Source of the DNA: an uncultured Christensenella sp.
GTDB lineage: Bacteria; Bacillota; Clostridia; Christensenellales; UBA1242
NCBI GenBank assembly: GCA_949293915.1
Contig: CASFFJ010000013.1
Location: 1-15,097, forward strand
Direction of reading: 5' to 3'
DNA: 15,097 nucleotides
The notes under the pieces: model-generated
Seen by the model: the letters and a program-made list of their open reading frames with translations, nothing else
Database searches by the model: none
Told to the model about the DNA's origin: nothing
Made by a program: the position numbers and the translations under genes
Shown here: piece by piece, positions 1-7,295 of the stretch
Numbering within the stretch: the first letter of the stretch is position 1
How the letters are laid out: each line of letters begins with the position of its first letter

Positions 1-59
1 CAAACAACATTCTTGTTTGATTATTTTCTTTTATTTTTAATATTTGCTTGGGCAGCGGC
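1..59. repeat. 59-bp direct repeat, left copy (duplicate of the ppdK 3' end)
   Basis: Bases 1-59 are identical to bases 195-253 (offset 194); identity stops at base 60 (g) against 254 (t). Read on the minus strand, the copy holds the last 12 codons of ppdK, its TAA stop and the small hairpin after it (CAAACAA, 5-nt loop, TTGTTTG at 1-19). This copy is cut off from the rest of the gene by the element at 60-194, so it is a stranded gene tail. It starts exactly at the window edge, so the repeat may be longer, may belong to a tandem array with a 194-bp period, or may reflect a sequence-end assembly effect. Confidence 0.9.
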
Positions 60-194
60 GCGTTACAACTCTCGCCTTTCGCTGATTGCTTTCGCAATCT
101 AGCGGTCTTTGCTCGGTTGCTCCTTTCCCCTACTGCAACTTTCGTTGCAGCATGGAACCCCTTAACCGCTTAGCCTTGCTTTAATTTTATCAAT
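60..194. repeat. GC-richer two-hairpin element between the direct repeats
   Basis: This 135-bp stretch is clearly richer in GC than the nearby intergenic DNA and holds no convincing gene. It contains two stem-loops sharing the loop TTTC. One is at 80-104: CGCT plus GATTGC pair with GCAATC plus AGCG, with one bulged T. The other is at 133-150: CTGCAAC pairs with GTTGCAG. A further 10-base segment at 166-175 (CCGCTTAGCC) is the perfect inverse of 251-260 inside ppdK. The design resembles dispersed palindromic extragenic repeats of Clostridia genomes, but one copy in one window cannot prove dispersal. It could equally be a small structured RNA or a miniature mobile element. Confidence 0.55.
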
Positions 195-253
195 CAAACA
201 ACATTCTTGTTTGATTATTTTCTTTTATTTTTAATATTTGCTTGGGCAGCGGC
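195..253. repeat. 59-bp direct repeat, right copy (authentic ppdK 3' end)
   Basis: Identical to bases 1-59. Bases 215-253 are the last 12 codons and the stop of ppdK. Bases 195-213 form a 7-bp hairpin (CAAACAA/TTGTTTG) just after the stop. On the plus strand this hairpin is followed by a T-rich run (214-234), so it looks like a terminator for plus-strand transcripts. On the minus strand, the direction of ppdK, no T-run follows, so it is a doubtful terminator for the gene itself. Confidence 0.9.
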
Positions 254-2860
254 TAAGCGGGCGATTGGCACGCGGTATGGTGAGCAAGACACATAGTCTA
301 AGCCAATCTTGTGGCAGAACTCAATACTTGATGGGTCGCCACCATGTTCGCCACAAATGCCTGCATGAAGACTAGGACGAACAGCTTTACCTAACTTCAT
401 TGATATTTCCATAAGTTTGCCAACACCATTAGTGTCAAGGCGCGCGAATGGGTCACTCTCGTAAATCTTGTTAGAATAATATGATGGCAAGAATTTACCT
501 GCATCATCACGGCTGAATCCAAATGTCATTTGAGTCAAGTCGTTTGTACCAAAGCAGAAGAATTCTGCCTCGCTTGCTATCTCGTCAGCAGTAAGCGCTG
601 CGCGTGGAATTTCTATCATCGTGCCTACTTCGTAAGTCAGTTTTGAACCGCTATCTTTGATTAATTTATCAGCAGTCTCAACCACAATTTTCTTAACAAA
701 AGCAAGTTCTTTAATTTCGCCAACAAGCGGAATCATAATTTCTGGCTTAACGTTCCAATCTGGATGTTTCTTTTGAACATTAATAGCAGCCTTAATTACA
801 GCACTTGTTTGCATAACAGCAATTTCTGGATATGTAACAGTAAGCCTACAACCACGATGGCCCATCATTGGGTTAAACTCGTGAAGATCAGCGATAATTT
901 GTTTAATTTGAGCCACAGTCTTGCCTTGAGTTTTAGCCAAAGCAGCAATATCTTCTTCGCTAGTAGGCACAAACTCATGAAGAGGTGGATCCAAGAAACG
1001 AATTGTAACAGGCATACCTTGCATTGCTTCCATTAAGCCTTCAAAGTCTTTTTGTTGCATAGGTTCGATTTTGTTTAAAGCCGCAACGCGCTCTTCCACA
1101 CTGTCTGCGCAAATCATCTCTCTGAACGCACCAATTCTATCTGGGTCAAAGAACATATGTTCAGTTCTGCATAAGCCGATACCTTGTGCGCCGAGTTCAA
1201 TAGCACGCTTAGCGTCTGTTGGAGTATCTGCGTTGGTTCTAACCTTTAATGCGCGGTATTTGTCAGCAAGTTTCATAATTTTACCGAAATATCCGCTACT
1301 AGGGTCAGCTGGAACAGTCTTGATAACGCAATCATAGATTTTACCAGTAGAACCGTCAAGAGAGATACCATCGCCCTCACGATAAACTTTACCTTGAAGA
1401 GTGAAGCACTTATTCTCTTCATCCATTTTAATGTCGCCACAACCTGATACGCAACAAGTACCCATACCACGCGCAACAACCGCAGCGTGTGAAGTTTGAC
1501 CACCACGAACAGTCAAAATACCTTGCGCATATTTCATACCCTCGATATCTTCTGGGCTGGTTTCAAGTCTAACCAAGATAACTTTCTTGCCAAGTTTACC
1601 CAATTTGACAGCATCTTCTGCTGTGAACACGATTTCGCCAGCGGCAGCACCAGGAGATGCAGCAATACCTTTGCCTACAACATTGTTCTTGTCTGCATCT
1701 TTAAGCGCGTTGGCATCGAATGTTGGATGAAGCAACATATCAAGTGTTTTAGCATCAATCTGCATAACAGCCTCTTCTTCGCTAATCATACCTTCATCAA
1801 TTAGATCACACGCAATTTTAATAGCAGCAGCGGCTGTACGCTTGCCGTTACGCGTCTGCAACATATATAGTTTCTTATCTTCAATAGTAAATTCCATATC
1901 TTGCATATCGCGATAATGATTTTCAAGTGTCTTGCAAATATCAAGGAATTGATTGTAAACTTCTGGCATAATCTCTGCCATTTTGCTAATAGGCATTGGA
2001 GTACGCACACCAGCAACAACATCTTCGCCTTGCGCGTTCATCAAAAATTCGCCCATCAAGCCTTTCTCGCCTGTTGCTGGGTTACGAGTAAACGCAACAC
2101 CAGTACCACTTGTTTCACCCATATTACCAAACGCCATCATTTGAACATTGACTGCTGTACCCCAAGAATATGGGATGTCGTGGTCCATACGATAAATGTT
2201 AGCGCGTGGGTTGTCCCAAGAACGGAACACTGCCTTAATTGCTTCAAACAATTGTTCTTTTGGGTCAGTAGGGAAATCACGACCAAGTTGAGCCTTATAC
2301 TCAGCTTTGAATGAATTTGCCAAATCTTTAAGGTCTTCTGCTGTCAAGTCGATATCTTGAGTGACACCTTTTTCTTCTTTCTTCTTATCAATCAATTTTT
2401 CAAAATATTTCTTACCCACTTCCATTACGACATCGCTGAACATTTGGATAAATCTTCTGTAACAGTCGTATGCCCAACGCGGATTGCCACTCTTTTTAGC
2501 AAGAGTTTCAACCACTTCATCATTCAAACCAAGGTTTAAAATTGTATCCATCATACCTGGCATACTGGCACGCGCACCACTACGCACTGATACCAATAAT
2601 GGATTCTCTTTATCGCCAAATTTCTTGCCAGTGATAGCTTCTATTTTAGCAACATATTCCATAATCTCTGCTTGAATGTCTGCATTAATTTGTTTACCAT
2701 CTTCATAATATTGAGTACAAGCCTCAGTTGAAATTGTAAAACCTTGTGGAACTGGCAAACCAATTCTGGTCATCTCTGCTAGATTCGCACCTTTACCGCC
2801 AAGAAGTTCGCGCATATTAGCGTTGCCTTCGCTAAATAAATACACATATTTTTTGTTCAT
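215..2860 (-). CDS. ppdK: Pyruvate, phosphate dikinase
   Basis: Catalyses the reversible interconversion of pyruvate, ATP and phosphate with phosphoenolpyruvate, AMP and diphosphate in the cytoplasm. In anaerobes it works in glycolysis or gluconeogenesis. The 881-residue length fits the family. The N-terminal ATP-grasp domain starts with GGKGANLAEM near residue 21. The swivelling phosphohistidine domain carries GGQTSHAA at 453-460, with His458 as the phosphorylated residue. The C-terminal PEP/pyruvate barrel carries CGEHGGD with Cys836 as the expected catalytic acid. All key motifs are intact. The ATG is preceded by AAAAGGAG at good spacing. The gene appears monocistronic: a -10 element and an inverted repeat lie upstream. 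The 3' end is duplicated at 1-59, but the reading frame here is complete. GC content looks higher than in the following genes, as is common for a highly expressed enzyme. Confidence 0.98.
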   Translation of the reverse strand: MNKKYVYLFSEGNANMRELLGGKGANLAEMTRIGLPVPQGFTISTEACTQYYEDGKQINADIQAEIMEYVAKIEAITGKKFGDKENPLLVSVRSGARASMPGMMDTILNLGLNDEVVETLAKKSGNPRWAYDCYRRFIQMFSDVVMEVGKKYFEKLIDKKKEEKGVTQDIDLTAEDLKDLANSFKAEYKAQLGRDFPTDPKEQLFEAIKAVFRSWDNPRANIYRMDHDIPYSWGTAVNVQMMAFGNMGETSGTGVAFTRNPATGEKGLMGEFLMNAQGEDVVAGVRTPMPISKMAEIMPEVYNQFLDICKTLENHYRDMQDMEFTIEDKKLYMLQTRNGKRTAAAAIKIACDLIDEGMISEEEAVMQIDAKTLDMLLHPTFDANALKDADKNNVVGKGIAASPGAAAGEIVFTAEDAVKLGKLGKKVILVRLETSPEDIEGMKYAQGILTVRGGQTSHAAVVARGMGTCCVSGCGDIKMDEENKCFTLQGKVYREGDGISLDGSTGKIYDCVIKTVPADPSSGYFGKIMKLADKYRALKVRTNADTPTDAKRAIELGAQGIGLCRTEHMFFDPDRIGAFREMICADSVEERVAALNKIEPMQQKDFEGLMEAMQGMPVTIRFLDPPLHEFVPTSEEDIAALAKTQGKTVAQIKQIIADLHEFNPMMGHRGCRLTVTYPEIAVMQTSAVIKAAINVQKKHPDWNVKPEIMIPLVGEIKELAFVKKIVVETADKLIKDSGSKLTYEVGTMIEIPRAALTADEIASEAEFFCFGTNDLTQMTFGFSRDDAGKFLPSYYSNKIYESDPFARLDTNGVGKLMEISMKLGKAVRPSLHAGICGEHGGDPSSIEFCHKIGLDYVSCSPYRVPIARLAAAQANIKNKRK

Positions 2861-2894
2861 AAATTCTCCTTTTATGTATTTCGTTTACTGTTGA

Positions 2895-2933
2895 GTGATA
2901 TATTAATATCACACAATTTCATTGACTATTATA
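2895..2933 (-). promoter_or_regulatory. Probable ppdK promoter -10 and leader inverted repeat
   Basis: On the minus strand TATAAT occurs at 2933-2928, about 70 nt before the ppdK start. No good -35 hexamer lies 16-18 bp upstream, only a T-rich run. Downstream of the expected transcription start is an inverted repeat, GTGATAT-TAAT-ATATCAC (2895-2912), with 7-bp perfect arms. It could be an operator at about +10 to +26 or a leader hairpin. The regulator is unknown. Confidence 0.4.
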
Positions 2934-3267
2934 GATTAATAAAAAAACTAAAAAAAATCAACTAAATTATCATCAATTTTAAATATTTTTTGATAATTTG
3001 TAAATTAATTGGAAAATATACAATATGTCCATAAAATATTTAATAAAAGTATAAAGTTTAGCCTTAAAAAATGATTTAACTAAAATTAATAAAGTAATGA
3101 ATAACTAAAATTATATGAATGTGAATTCATATTTGTTAAAATAAAATTCAATACACATTTTCTATTAGTACACGATTTTTAATTAGATAAAAAAACTATT
3201 AACTAGTTTTAAAAAATGTTAAAATTATTAATTTTTCTAACAACAAAGATTAATTGCTATTAAATAT
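2934..3267. other. AT-rich gene-less stretch
   Basis: I see no credible reading frame or RNA gene here. The only regular structure is a perfect inverted repeat ATATGAAT-GTGA-ATTCATAT at 3113-3132 (8-bp arms, 4-nt loop), which could be a protein binding site but has no gene start close by. The rest is low-complexity A/T sequence. Confidence 0.6.
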
Positions 3268-3300
3268 AAAAAAAATTAAGCTGGCCTAAGCCAACTTAAT
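3268..3300 (-). terminator. Rho-independent terminator downstream of the sigma4/alpha-CTD gene
   Basis: On the minus strand ATTAAG, a mismatch and TGGC pair with GCCA, a mismatch and CTTAAT (stem 3275-3300, 4-nt loop). Seven T residues follow (3274-3268). It lies about 250 bp past the stop of the 3550-4983 gene, so the transcript of that gene probably includes the region with the two tiny reading frames. Confidence 0.75.
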
Positions 3301-3331
3301 TATAAATCACAATGGACATTTTTTTGTAGAT

Positions 3332-3427
3332 TTATTTATCTGATAGTGTAGAGCAACTTATTCCATCTACTCCATAATGGAAGAACATTTTTGAGCCATT
3401 ATCTTGACAAATAATCTTATTTGCCAT
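3332..3427 (-). CDS. Tiny reading frame of 31 codons, unknown, possibly a gene remnant
   Basis: An ATG-to-TAA frame whose product reads MANKIICQDNGSKMFFHYG and then 12 more residues. It sits between the 3439-3525 frame and the terminator at 3268-3300. No Shine-Dalgarno sequence precedes the ATG. I recognise no family. The residue composition is plausible for protein, but a frame this short can arise by chance. It could also be the decayed tail of a longer gene. Confidence 0.2.
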   Translation of the reverse strand: MANKIICQDNGSKMFFHYGVDGISCSTLSDK

Positions 3428-3438
3428 TTAGATAGAAT

Positions 3439-3525
3439 TTAATAGTAATCCATTAACTGTTTTGCTGGTGCGTATACCACTGGCCATAAACTTGGCAATT
3501 CATTAAACAAACCAAGAGTTAACAT
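3439..3525 (-). CDS. Tiny reading frame of 28 codons, in frame with the upstream gene
   Basis: The product contains GLFNELPSLWPVVY, an unusually protein-like stretch for AT-rich DNA. There is no Shine-Dalgarno sequence. The frame is open all the way back to the TAA stop of the 3550-4983 gene and is in the same frame as it. Removing that single stop would extend the larger protein by 38 residues. It may therefore be a former C-terminal extension, a readthrough tail or an independent small protein. I recognise no family. Confidence 0.25.
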   Translation of the reverse strand: MLTLGLFNELPSLWPVVYAPAKQLMDYY

Positions 3526-3549
3526 TTTACAAATTATTTGAATGTAGAT

Positions 3550-4983
3550 TTAAGCATTTTTTACTGTTGCGTTATTGACTGTTTGCACCAAATCAATTTT
3601 TTGCTCACTGTCCAAACTATTATTTGAAATAATCATTTTAATAAGTTCGTTTTTATAGTGTACGAGAAAATATTCTTCTAAATAATTTATGATAAAAATA
3701 TCCTCATTGATTAGATTTAAAATTTGCGCATCTGTCATTTCATTTTTTGGTTGTTCTATTAAGTTAGTTCTTTGAATAGATGATTTTTCAACTGTTGCTA
3801 TATTATTATTCTTTCTAATCAATTTTGTAATTAAACCATTCTTCATCTCTTGTTGTGCAAGTACACCTACACCAATAGCATACGCTTTTCTATATTCTTC
3901 TGGTATATTATTAATATTCAATTTAATTGAAGGTGTAATAGATTTATCTCTTTCTTCTTTTTTAAATTCTTCTGTAAGTTTCTTCAACCATTCTTCCTTG
4001 CTGATTTCTTCTGGACGAATATTCAAACCTAACGAATGAATTTTAAAGATTACTTCTTTATAGCATCCGTTACCAAACGTTCTAATATCTCTTAAATCTT
4101 TTTCTGTCAACATTATCAAATCTTTTATAGTATTTAAACCTGCGCGTCTTAAACTATTATTTGCTCTTATAGAAAAAGCTAATACTTTAATGTCGGCGTA
4201 AATGTTTATATTCGTACTAAAAAGTTTGTCTTTAATTTGCGTTAAGCCAACTTGTTTCAATGACTGATAACATCTTTTATTAAAATCTTTAACGTATTCA
4301 TCATTATTAGCAAAATGCAAACCTATAGATTCAACTGCATCAACAACTTCTTGAAAACCATTTTTTGCCAACCATTCATTAGACAACATTAATAGCTTAT
4401 ATACAGAAGTGTCATCATCTAGTATTTGACATATTTTATTAATTTGTTCATCTGAAACGTTAAATTTTTTTAAGAAAATTTCTACGTTTAATGCTTTTAT
4501 CTTCTCCATTAATTTATGTGCCTGAATATCTTCTTTTGACAACTCTAAAAGTCTATTTTTTTGAATTTCAGCCATTTTTTTATTGAGCAATATTTTTAAG
4601 TTTTCTTTATTGAATTGGTTTTCTCTTGATTTGACAGCATCTTGCTTACTAGTTAGAATATATCCAATTTCGCTGTCTGTTAAATACATCATCATTTTTC
4701 TTCTGACAGTTTGCCCTAATTGTTGAATAGCTCTATTCAATATTTGACTTATCCATTGATAAGAAAGCCCAAACATTTCGCCTATTTTAACCTCAGTCTT
4801 TATTTTACCATCATTTAGACCATAATATAGTGTAAAAAACTCTTTTTCTCTTGGACTCAATGTCTCCAAAATAAACTGATGACTTTTAAAATAATGATGC
4901 ATAACTATCTTATTTCGTCTTTTTAAGAGTTCTAAAATAGCTCCATCTTTAAACTTTTCTTGCTTATCATAATATTCTAACAT
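3550..4983 (-). CDS. Sigma region 4-like / RNA polymerase alpha-CTD-like fusion protein
   Basis: A 477-residue protein with two recognisable DNA-binding modules. Residues about 41-96 (LSPREKEFFTLYYGL, then IGEMFGLSYQWISQI) match sigma-70 region 4, the helix-turn-helix that contacts the -35 element. Residues about 266-322 (SIRANNSLRRAGLNTIKDL, then LTEKDLRDIRTFG) match the alpha subunit C-terminal domain, which binds UP elements and activators. The Arg and Asn equivalent to Escherichia coli alpha R265 and N268 are kept. No region 2 is seen, so it is not a complete sigma factor. Residues about 226-256 look like a weaker helix-hairpin-helix unit. The remaining C-terminal part is unassigned. The ATG follows AGAGGG, and a strong sigma-A type promoter lies upstream. 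Inference: a transcription regulator that could contact promoter DNA and RNA polymerase. Function unproven. Confidence 0.8.
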   Translation of the reverse strand: MLEYYDKQEKFKDGAILELLKRRNKIVMHHYFKSHQFILETLSPREKEFFTLYYGLNDGKIKTEVKIGEMFGLSYQWISQILNRAIQQLGQTVRRKMMMYLTDSEIGYILTSKQDAVKSRENQFNKENLKILLNKKMAEIQKNRLLELSKEDIQAHKLMEKIKALNVEIFLKKFNVSDEQINKICQILDDDTSVYKLLMLSNEWLAKNGFQEVVDAVESIGLHFANNDEYVKDFNKRCYQSLKQVGLTQIKDKLFSTNINIYADIKVLAFSIRANNSLRRAGLNTIKDLIMLTEKDLRDIRTFGNGCYKEVIFKIHSLGLNIRPEEISKEEWLKKLTEEFKKEERDKSITPSIKLNINNIPEEYRKAYAIGVGVLAQQEMKNGLITKLIRKNNNIATVEKSSIQRTNLIEQPKNEMTDAQILNLINEDIFIINYLEEYFLVHYKNELIKMIISNNSLDSEQKIDLVQTVNNATVKNA

Positions 4984-5005
4984 ATCTCTACCCTCTGTTG
5001 CCTAA

Positions 5006-5037
5006 ATAATAACAGATGATATTGATATTGTCAATAT
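5006..5037 (-). promoter_or_regulatory. Sigma-A promoter with overlapping palindrome for the sigma4/alpha-CTD gene
   Basis: On the minus strand TTGACA (5034-5029) and TATTAT (5011-5006) are separated by exactly 17 bp. Transcription should start near 4999, giving a leader of about 16 nt that carries the AGAGGG ribosome binding site. A perfect inverted repeat ATATTGA-5 nt-TCAATAT (5019-5037) covers the -35 hexamer, a position typical of a repressor operator. Autoregulation is possible but only inferred. Confidence 0.75.
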
Positions 5038-5060
5038 GTAATTTTATGAAAGCTTAAAAA

Positions 5061-5732
5061 TTATAAAAAATCAAATGATTTAATATCAACATTACATTTG
5101 GCATAAATTATGTTATGTAACACTTTTAATATTTTTATAAATATTGAATTATTTTCTTCAACTTGCTTGTTGAAATTAATTAATCTTAGCGTAGAATAAA
5201 CGTTTTTGTCTATCTCATAACTAAATTCATCTCGTGTACTACTAAATTCACCTGTTGCTCGACTTAAATATACGTAAGGTGCATCTATATATTGGACTTC
5301 TAATCCTGAAAAATTTAAAAATTTTAGTATATAGTCAATGGTTGCAATATAAGGATTAAATGTTTCTATATTTTTAAAAGCATTAATGGTTGATAAAAAA
5401 ATTTCACGTTCTACCTTTTCTTCCATTAAAATTGATTTAATCATATCAAGCACCACATATCCACATATCATACGTGAATAATCAGTAGTTAAATTATTGA
5501 ATAAATCAATGACAAATGCACTTGTGATAGTCCTATGATTTTTTGTCTTGTTAATACTAAACTCACATAAAGAAAAAGGTTGTGACATTGCTTTTAGTTT
5601 AGCATTAGCACGCCTTACTCCACTAAACCTTGCTGTTATCACACCTTCTTCCAATGTAAATATTGAGGCAATCTTGTCCGCCTCTTTATAATTAACTGTT
5701 TTAACTACAATACCCTTAACTATATAATCCAT
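5061..5732 (-). CDS. recO: DNA repair protein RecO (without zinc-binding cysteines)
   Basis: RecO loads RecA onto SSB-coated single-stranded DNA in the RecFOR pathway. The 223-residue product begins with the OB-fold signature: IVVKTVNYKEADKIASIFT, then a glycine and SGVRRANAKLK. It continues with the helical domain typical of the family. In most Firmicutes RecO proteins a four-cysteine zinc finger follows the LGL-type motif near residue 140. Here the matching segment (FSGLEVQYIDAPYVYLSRAT) has no cysteines, so the metal site is lost. The start codon overlaps the stop of the upstream small gene (TAATG), and I see no Shine-Dalgarno sequence, so translation is probably coupled. Position after era matches the conserved era-yqzL-recO order. 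Confidence 0.9.
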   Translation of the reverse strand: MDYIVKGIVVKTVNYKEADKIASIFTLEEGVITARFSGVRRANAKLKAMSQPFSLCEFSINKTKNHRTITSAFVIDLFNNLTTDYSRMICGYVVLDMIKSILMEEKVEREIFLSTINAFKNIETFNPYIATIDYILKFLNFSGLEVQYIDAPYVYLSRATGEFSSTRDEFSYEIDKNVYSTLRLINFNKQVEENNSIFIKILKVLHNIIYAKCNVDIKSFDFL

Positions 5733-5890
5733 TAAAGCGTTAATTCATCTTCAACTATGTTCTCTTTGTCCAATGCAACAATATTGTTTACCAAATTCTC
5801 ATAACAATTAGCAAGCATAAAATAATAAGGGTGGCTTGTTGACTCAAATAGATCTCTACATAGTCTATATTGTGATTTATATTCTTTCAT
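5732..5890 (-). CDS. YqzL-like small protein (52 aa)
   Basis: A short frame between era and recO with a very strong ribosome binding site (AGGAGGGG) directly before its ATG. The stop overlaps the recO start by one base. The product contains LFESTSHPYYFMLANCYENL. This resembles the core of YqzL proteins, which have a LF-x-x-TG-x-x-x-Y-L-L-type motif and occupy exactly this place in Bacillus. The family function is unknown. The similarity is judged by eye and the N-terminal tryptophan typical of YqzL is absent. That it is a real gene is well supported; membership of the YqzL family is less sure. Confidence 0.65.
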   Translation of the reverse strand: MKEYKSQYRLCRDLFESTSHPYYFMLANCYENLVNNIVALDKENIVEDELTL

Positions 5891-5927
5891 ATCCCCTCCT
5901 AATTTATTTTATGTTAAATTACACGCA

Positions 5928-7295
5928 TTATTCACTAATAGTGTAACCAAATGCGGACAACAGCTTATCATCATTGCGCCAATTTGGTTTCACTTTTACA
6001 AAAAGATTTAAGTTGACTTTTTCTCCTATAATTTTCTCTATACTCACGCGCGAAGCTGTCCCTATCTCTTTAATCATTGTACCATTTTTGCCTAAAATTA
6101 TAGGTTTATGGCTCTCTTTTTCGCAATATATTTCTGCATCAATCGTAATTGGACAGACACTCTCGTTAAAACTCGTGACCATCACTGCCACTCCGTGCGG
6201 GACTTCATCATTTAACAGATACAACATTTTCTCACGTATAATTTCGCTGACTATGTGACGCAAATTTTTATCTGTATATTCATCAACTGGATAATAACGC
6301 ATCTCATAGTCATAACTTGGTAAATATTTCTTAATCATATTAATTAAAACATCTACATTTTTGCCTGTCAGTGCGGAAATTGGTAATATCTCATCCACAG
6401 CTCTAGCATCAAGTTTTACTAATTCTGGATAAAGTCGCTCGTATGTCACTTCATCAATTTTGTTAATAAGCAAAATACGTTTTGCTTTAGTGCTGACGCG
6501 CTTGTTTAAGCGTTCAAATTGCTCTAACAATGGCTTCTTAGCAGTTATCATCATTATTACAATCTCACTATTTAGCATTGCATTGTAAATATTTTGCTCC
6601 ATTATATCATCAATCTTGGTAGTACGCTTGTGATAACCTGGTGTATCAAGAAATACAATTTGAGACTCGTTGTCATTATACACGCCAATTATCTTCTCAC
6701 GCGTAGTCTGTGTTTTAGGACTGATGATTGACACGTGTTGTCCAACAATTCTGTTAATTAATGTACTTTTACCTACATTAGTGTCGCCAATGATTGTCAC
6801 AAAACCTGATTTAAAATTCATCCTTGTAATCTTGCATACGGATAAAATCTCATCTTGCTTATCTTCCATAACGCGTGCATCCGTTTCTGTCATATGGTCA
6901 TATCCTAATATGTGCAACATTCCATGACAGAACAAAAACGCTATCTCACGCTTTAAAGTATGATTATATTCGCGCGATTGAGCTAACGCACGTGCGTAAC
7001 AAATGTAAATATCGCCAATTGTAAGTAGGTTATTTGATATATCTATATCGTACTTATAATCACTCATCTTTAATTGCTGACCAACACGAATATCAATATA
7101 TGGATAGGTCAATACATCTGTGACTTTATCAATATTTCTAGTTGACTTATTCAACTCACGAATAGTTGGCTCATCCACTATATTTAAGTTGATTTTGATG
7201 TGTTTTGGCAAGCGAAAACGATTAGCAATCTCTTTGTACACATCATTGATTGCATTGACTATTTCTTGATTTAAACTGCCAAAAATCTCAACCAT
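5928..7295 (-). CDS. ybeY-era: YbeY-Era fusion: rRNA endoribonuclease and ribosome-assembly GTPase in one frame
   Basis: Residues 1-158 are YbeY, a metal-dependent RNase for 16S rRNA 3'-end maturation and ribosome quality control. The zinc motif HGMLHILGYDH (His124, His128, His134) is intact. Residues 159-455 are Era, a GTPase that binds the 16S rRNA 3' end. Its G1 is GDTNVGKST (170-178, usually GRPNVGKST), G2 lies in TQTTREKIIG, G3 is DTPG, G4 is NKID and G5 is SAL. The C-terminal KH domain includes IILGKNGTMIKEIG and FVKVKPNWR. The junction ITR|MNFKSGF joins a normal YbeY end to a normal Era start without a linker. The sequence AGGATGA there contains a TGA one frame over, so a single-base indel would restore two genes overlapping by ATGA. 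Internal initiation at Met159 (6821) is possible. The gene overlaps yqfD by 8 bp. Confidence 0.95.
   Translation of the reverse strand: MVEIFGSLNQEIVNAINDVYKEIANRFRLPKHIKINLNIVDEPTIRELNKSTRNIDKVTDVLTYPYIDIRVGQQLKMSDYKYDIDISNNLLTIGDIYICYARALAQSREYNHTLKREIAFLFCHGMLHILGYDHMTETDARVMEDKQDEILSVCKITRMNFKSGFVTIIGDTNVGKSTLINRIVGQHVSIISPKTQTTREKIIGVYNDNESQIVFLDTPGYHKRTTKIDDIMEQNIYNAMLNSEIVIMMITAKKPLLEQFERLNKRVSTKAKRILLINKIDEVTYERLYPELVKLDARAVDEILPISALTGKNVDVLINMIKKYLPSYDYEMRYYPVDEYTDKNLRHIVSEIIREKMLYLLNDEVPHGVAVMVTSFNESVCPITIDAEIYCEKESHKPIILGKNGTMIKEIGTASRVSIEKIIGEKVNLNLFVKVKPNWRNDDKLLSAFGYTISE

Noticed and set aside
764..2675. Several plus-strand open frames of 60-137 codons opposite ppdK
   Set aside because: They lie antisense to an intact, full-length ppdK, have no recognisable domains or ribosome binding sites, and are explained by the codon composition of the real gene.
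2895..2912. Inverted repeat as a CRP or CcpA site
   Set aside because: The half-sites resemble TGTGA/TCAC but their spacing is 10 instead of 6, and the cre consensus is not met.
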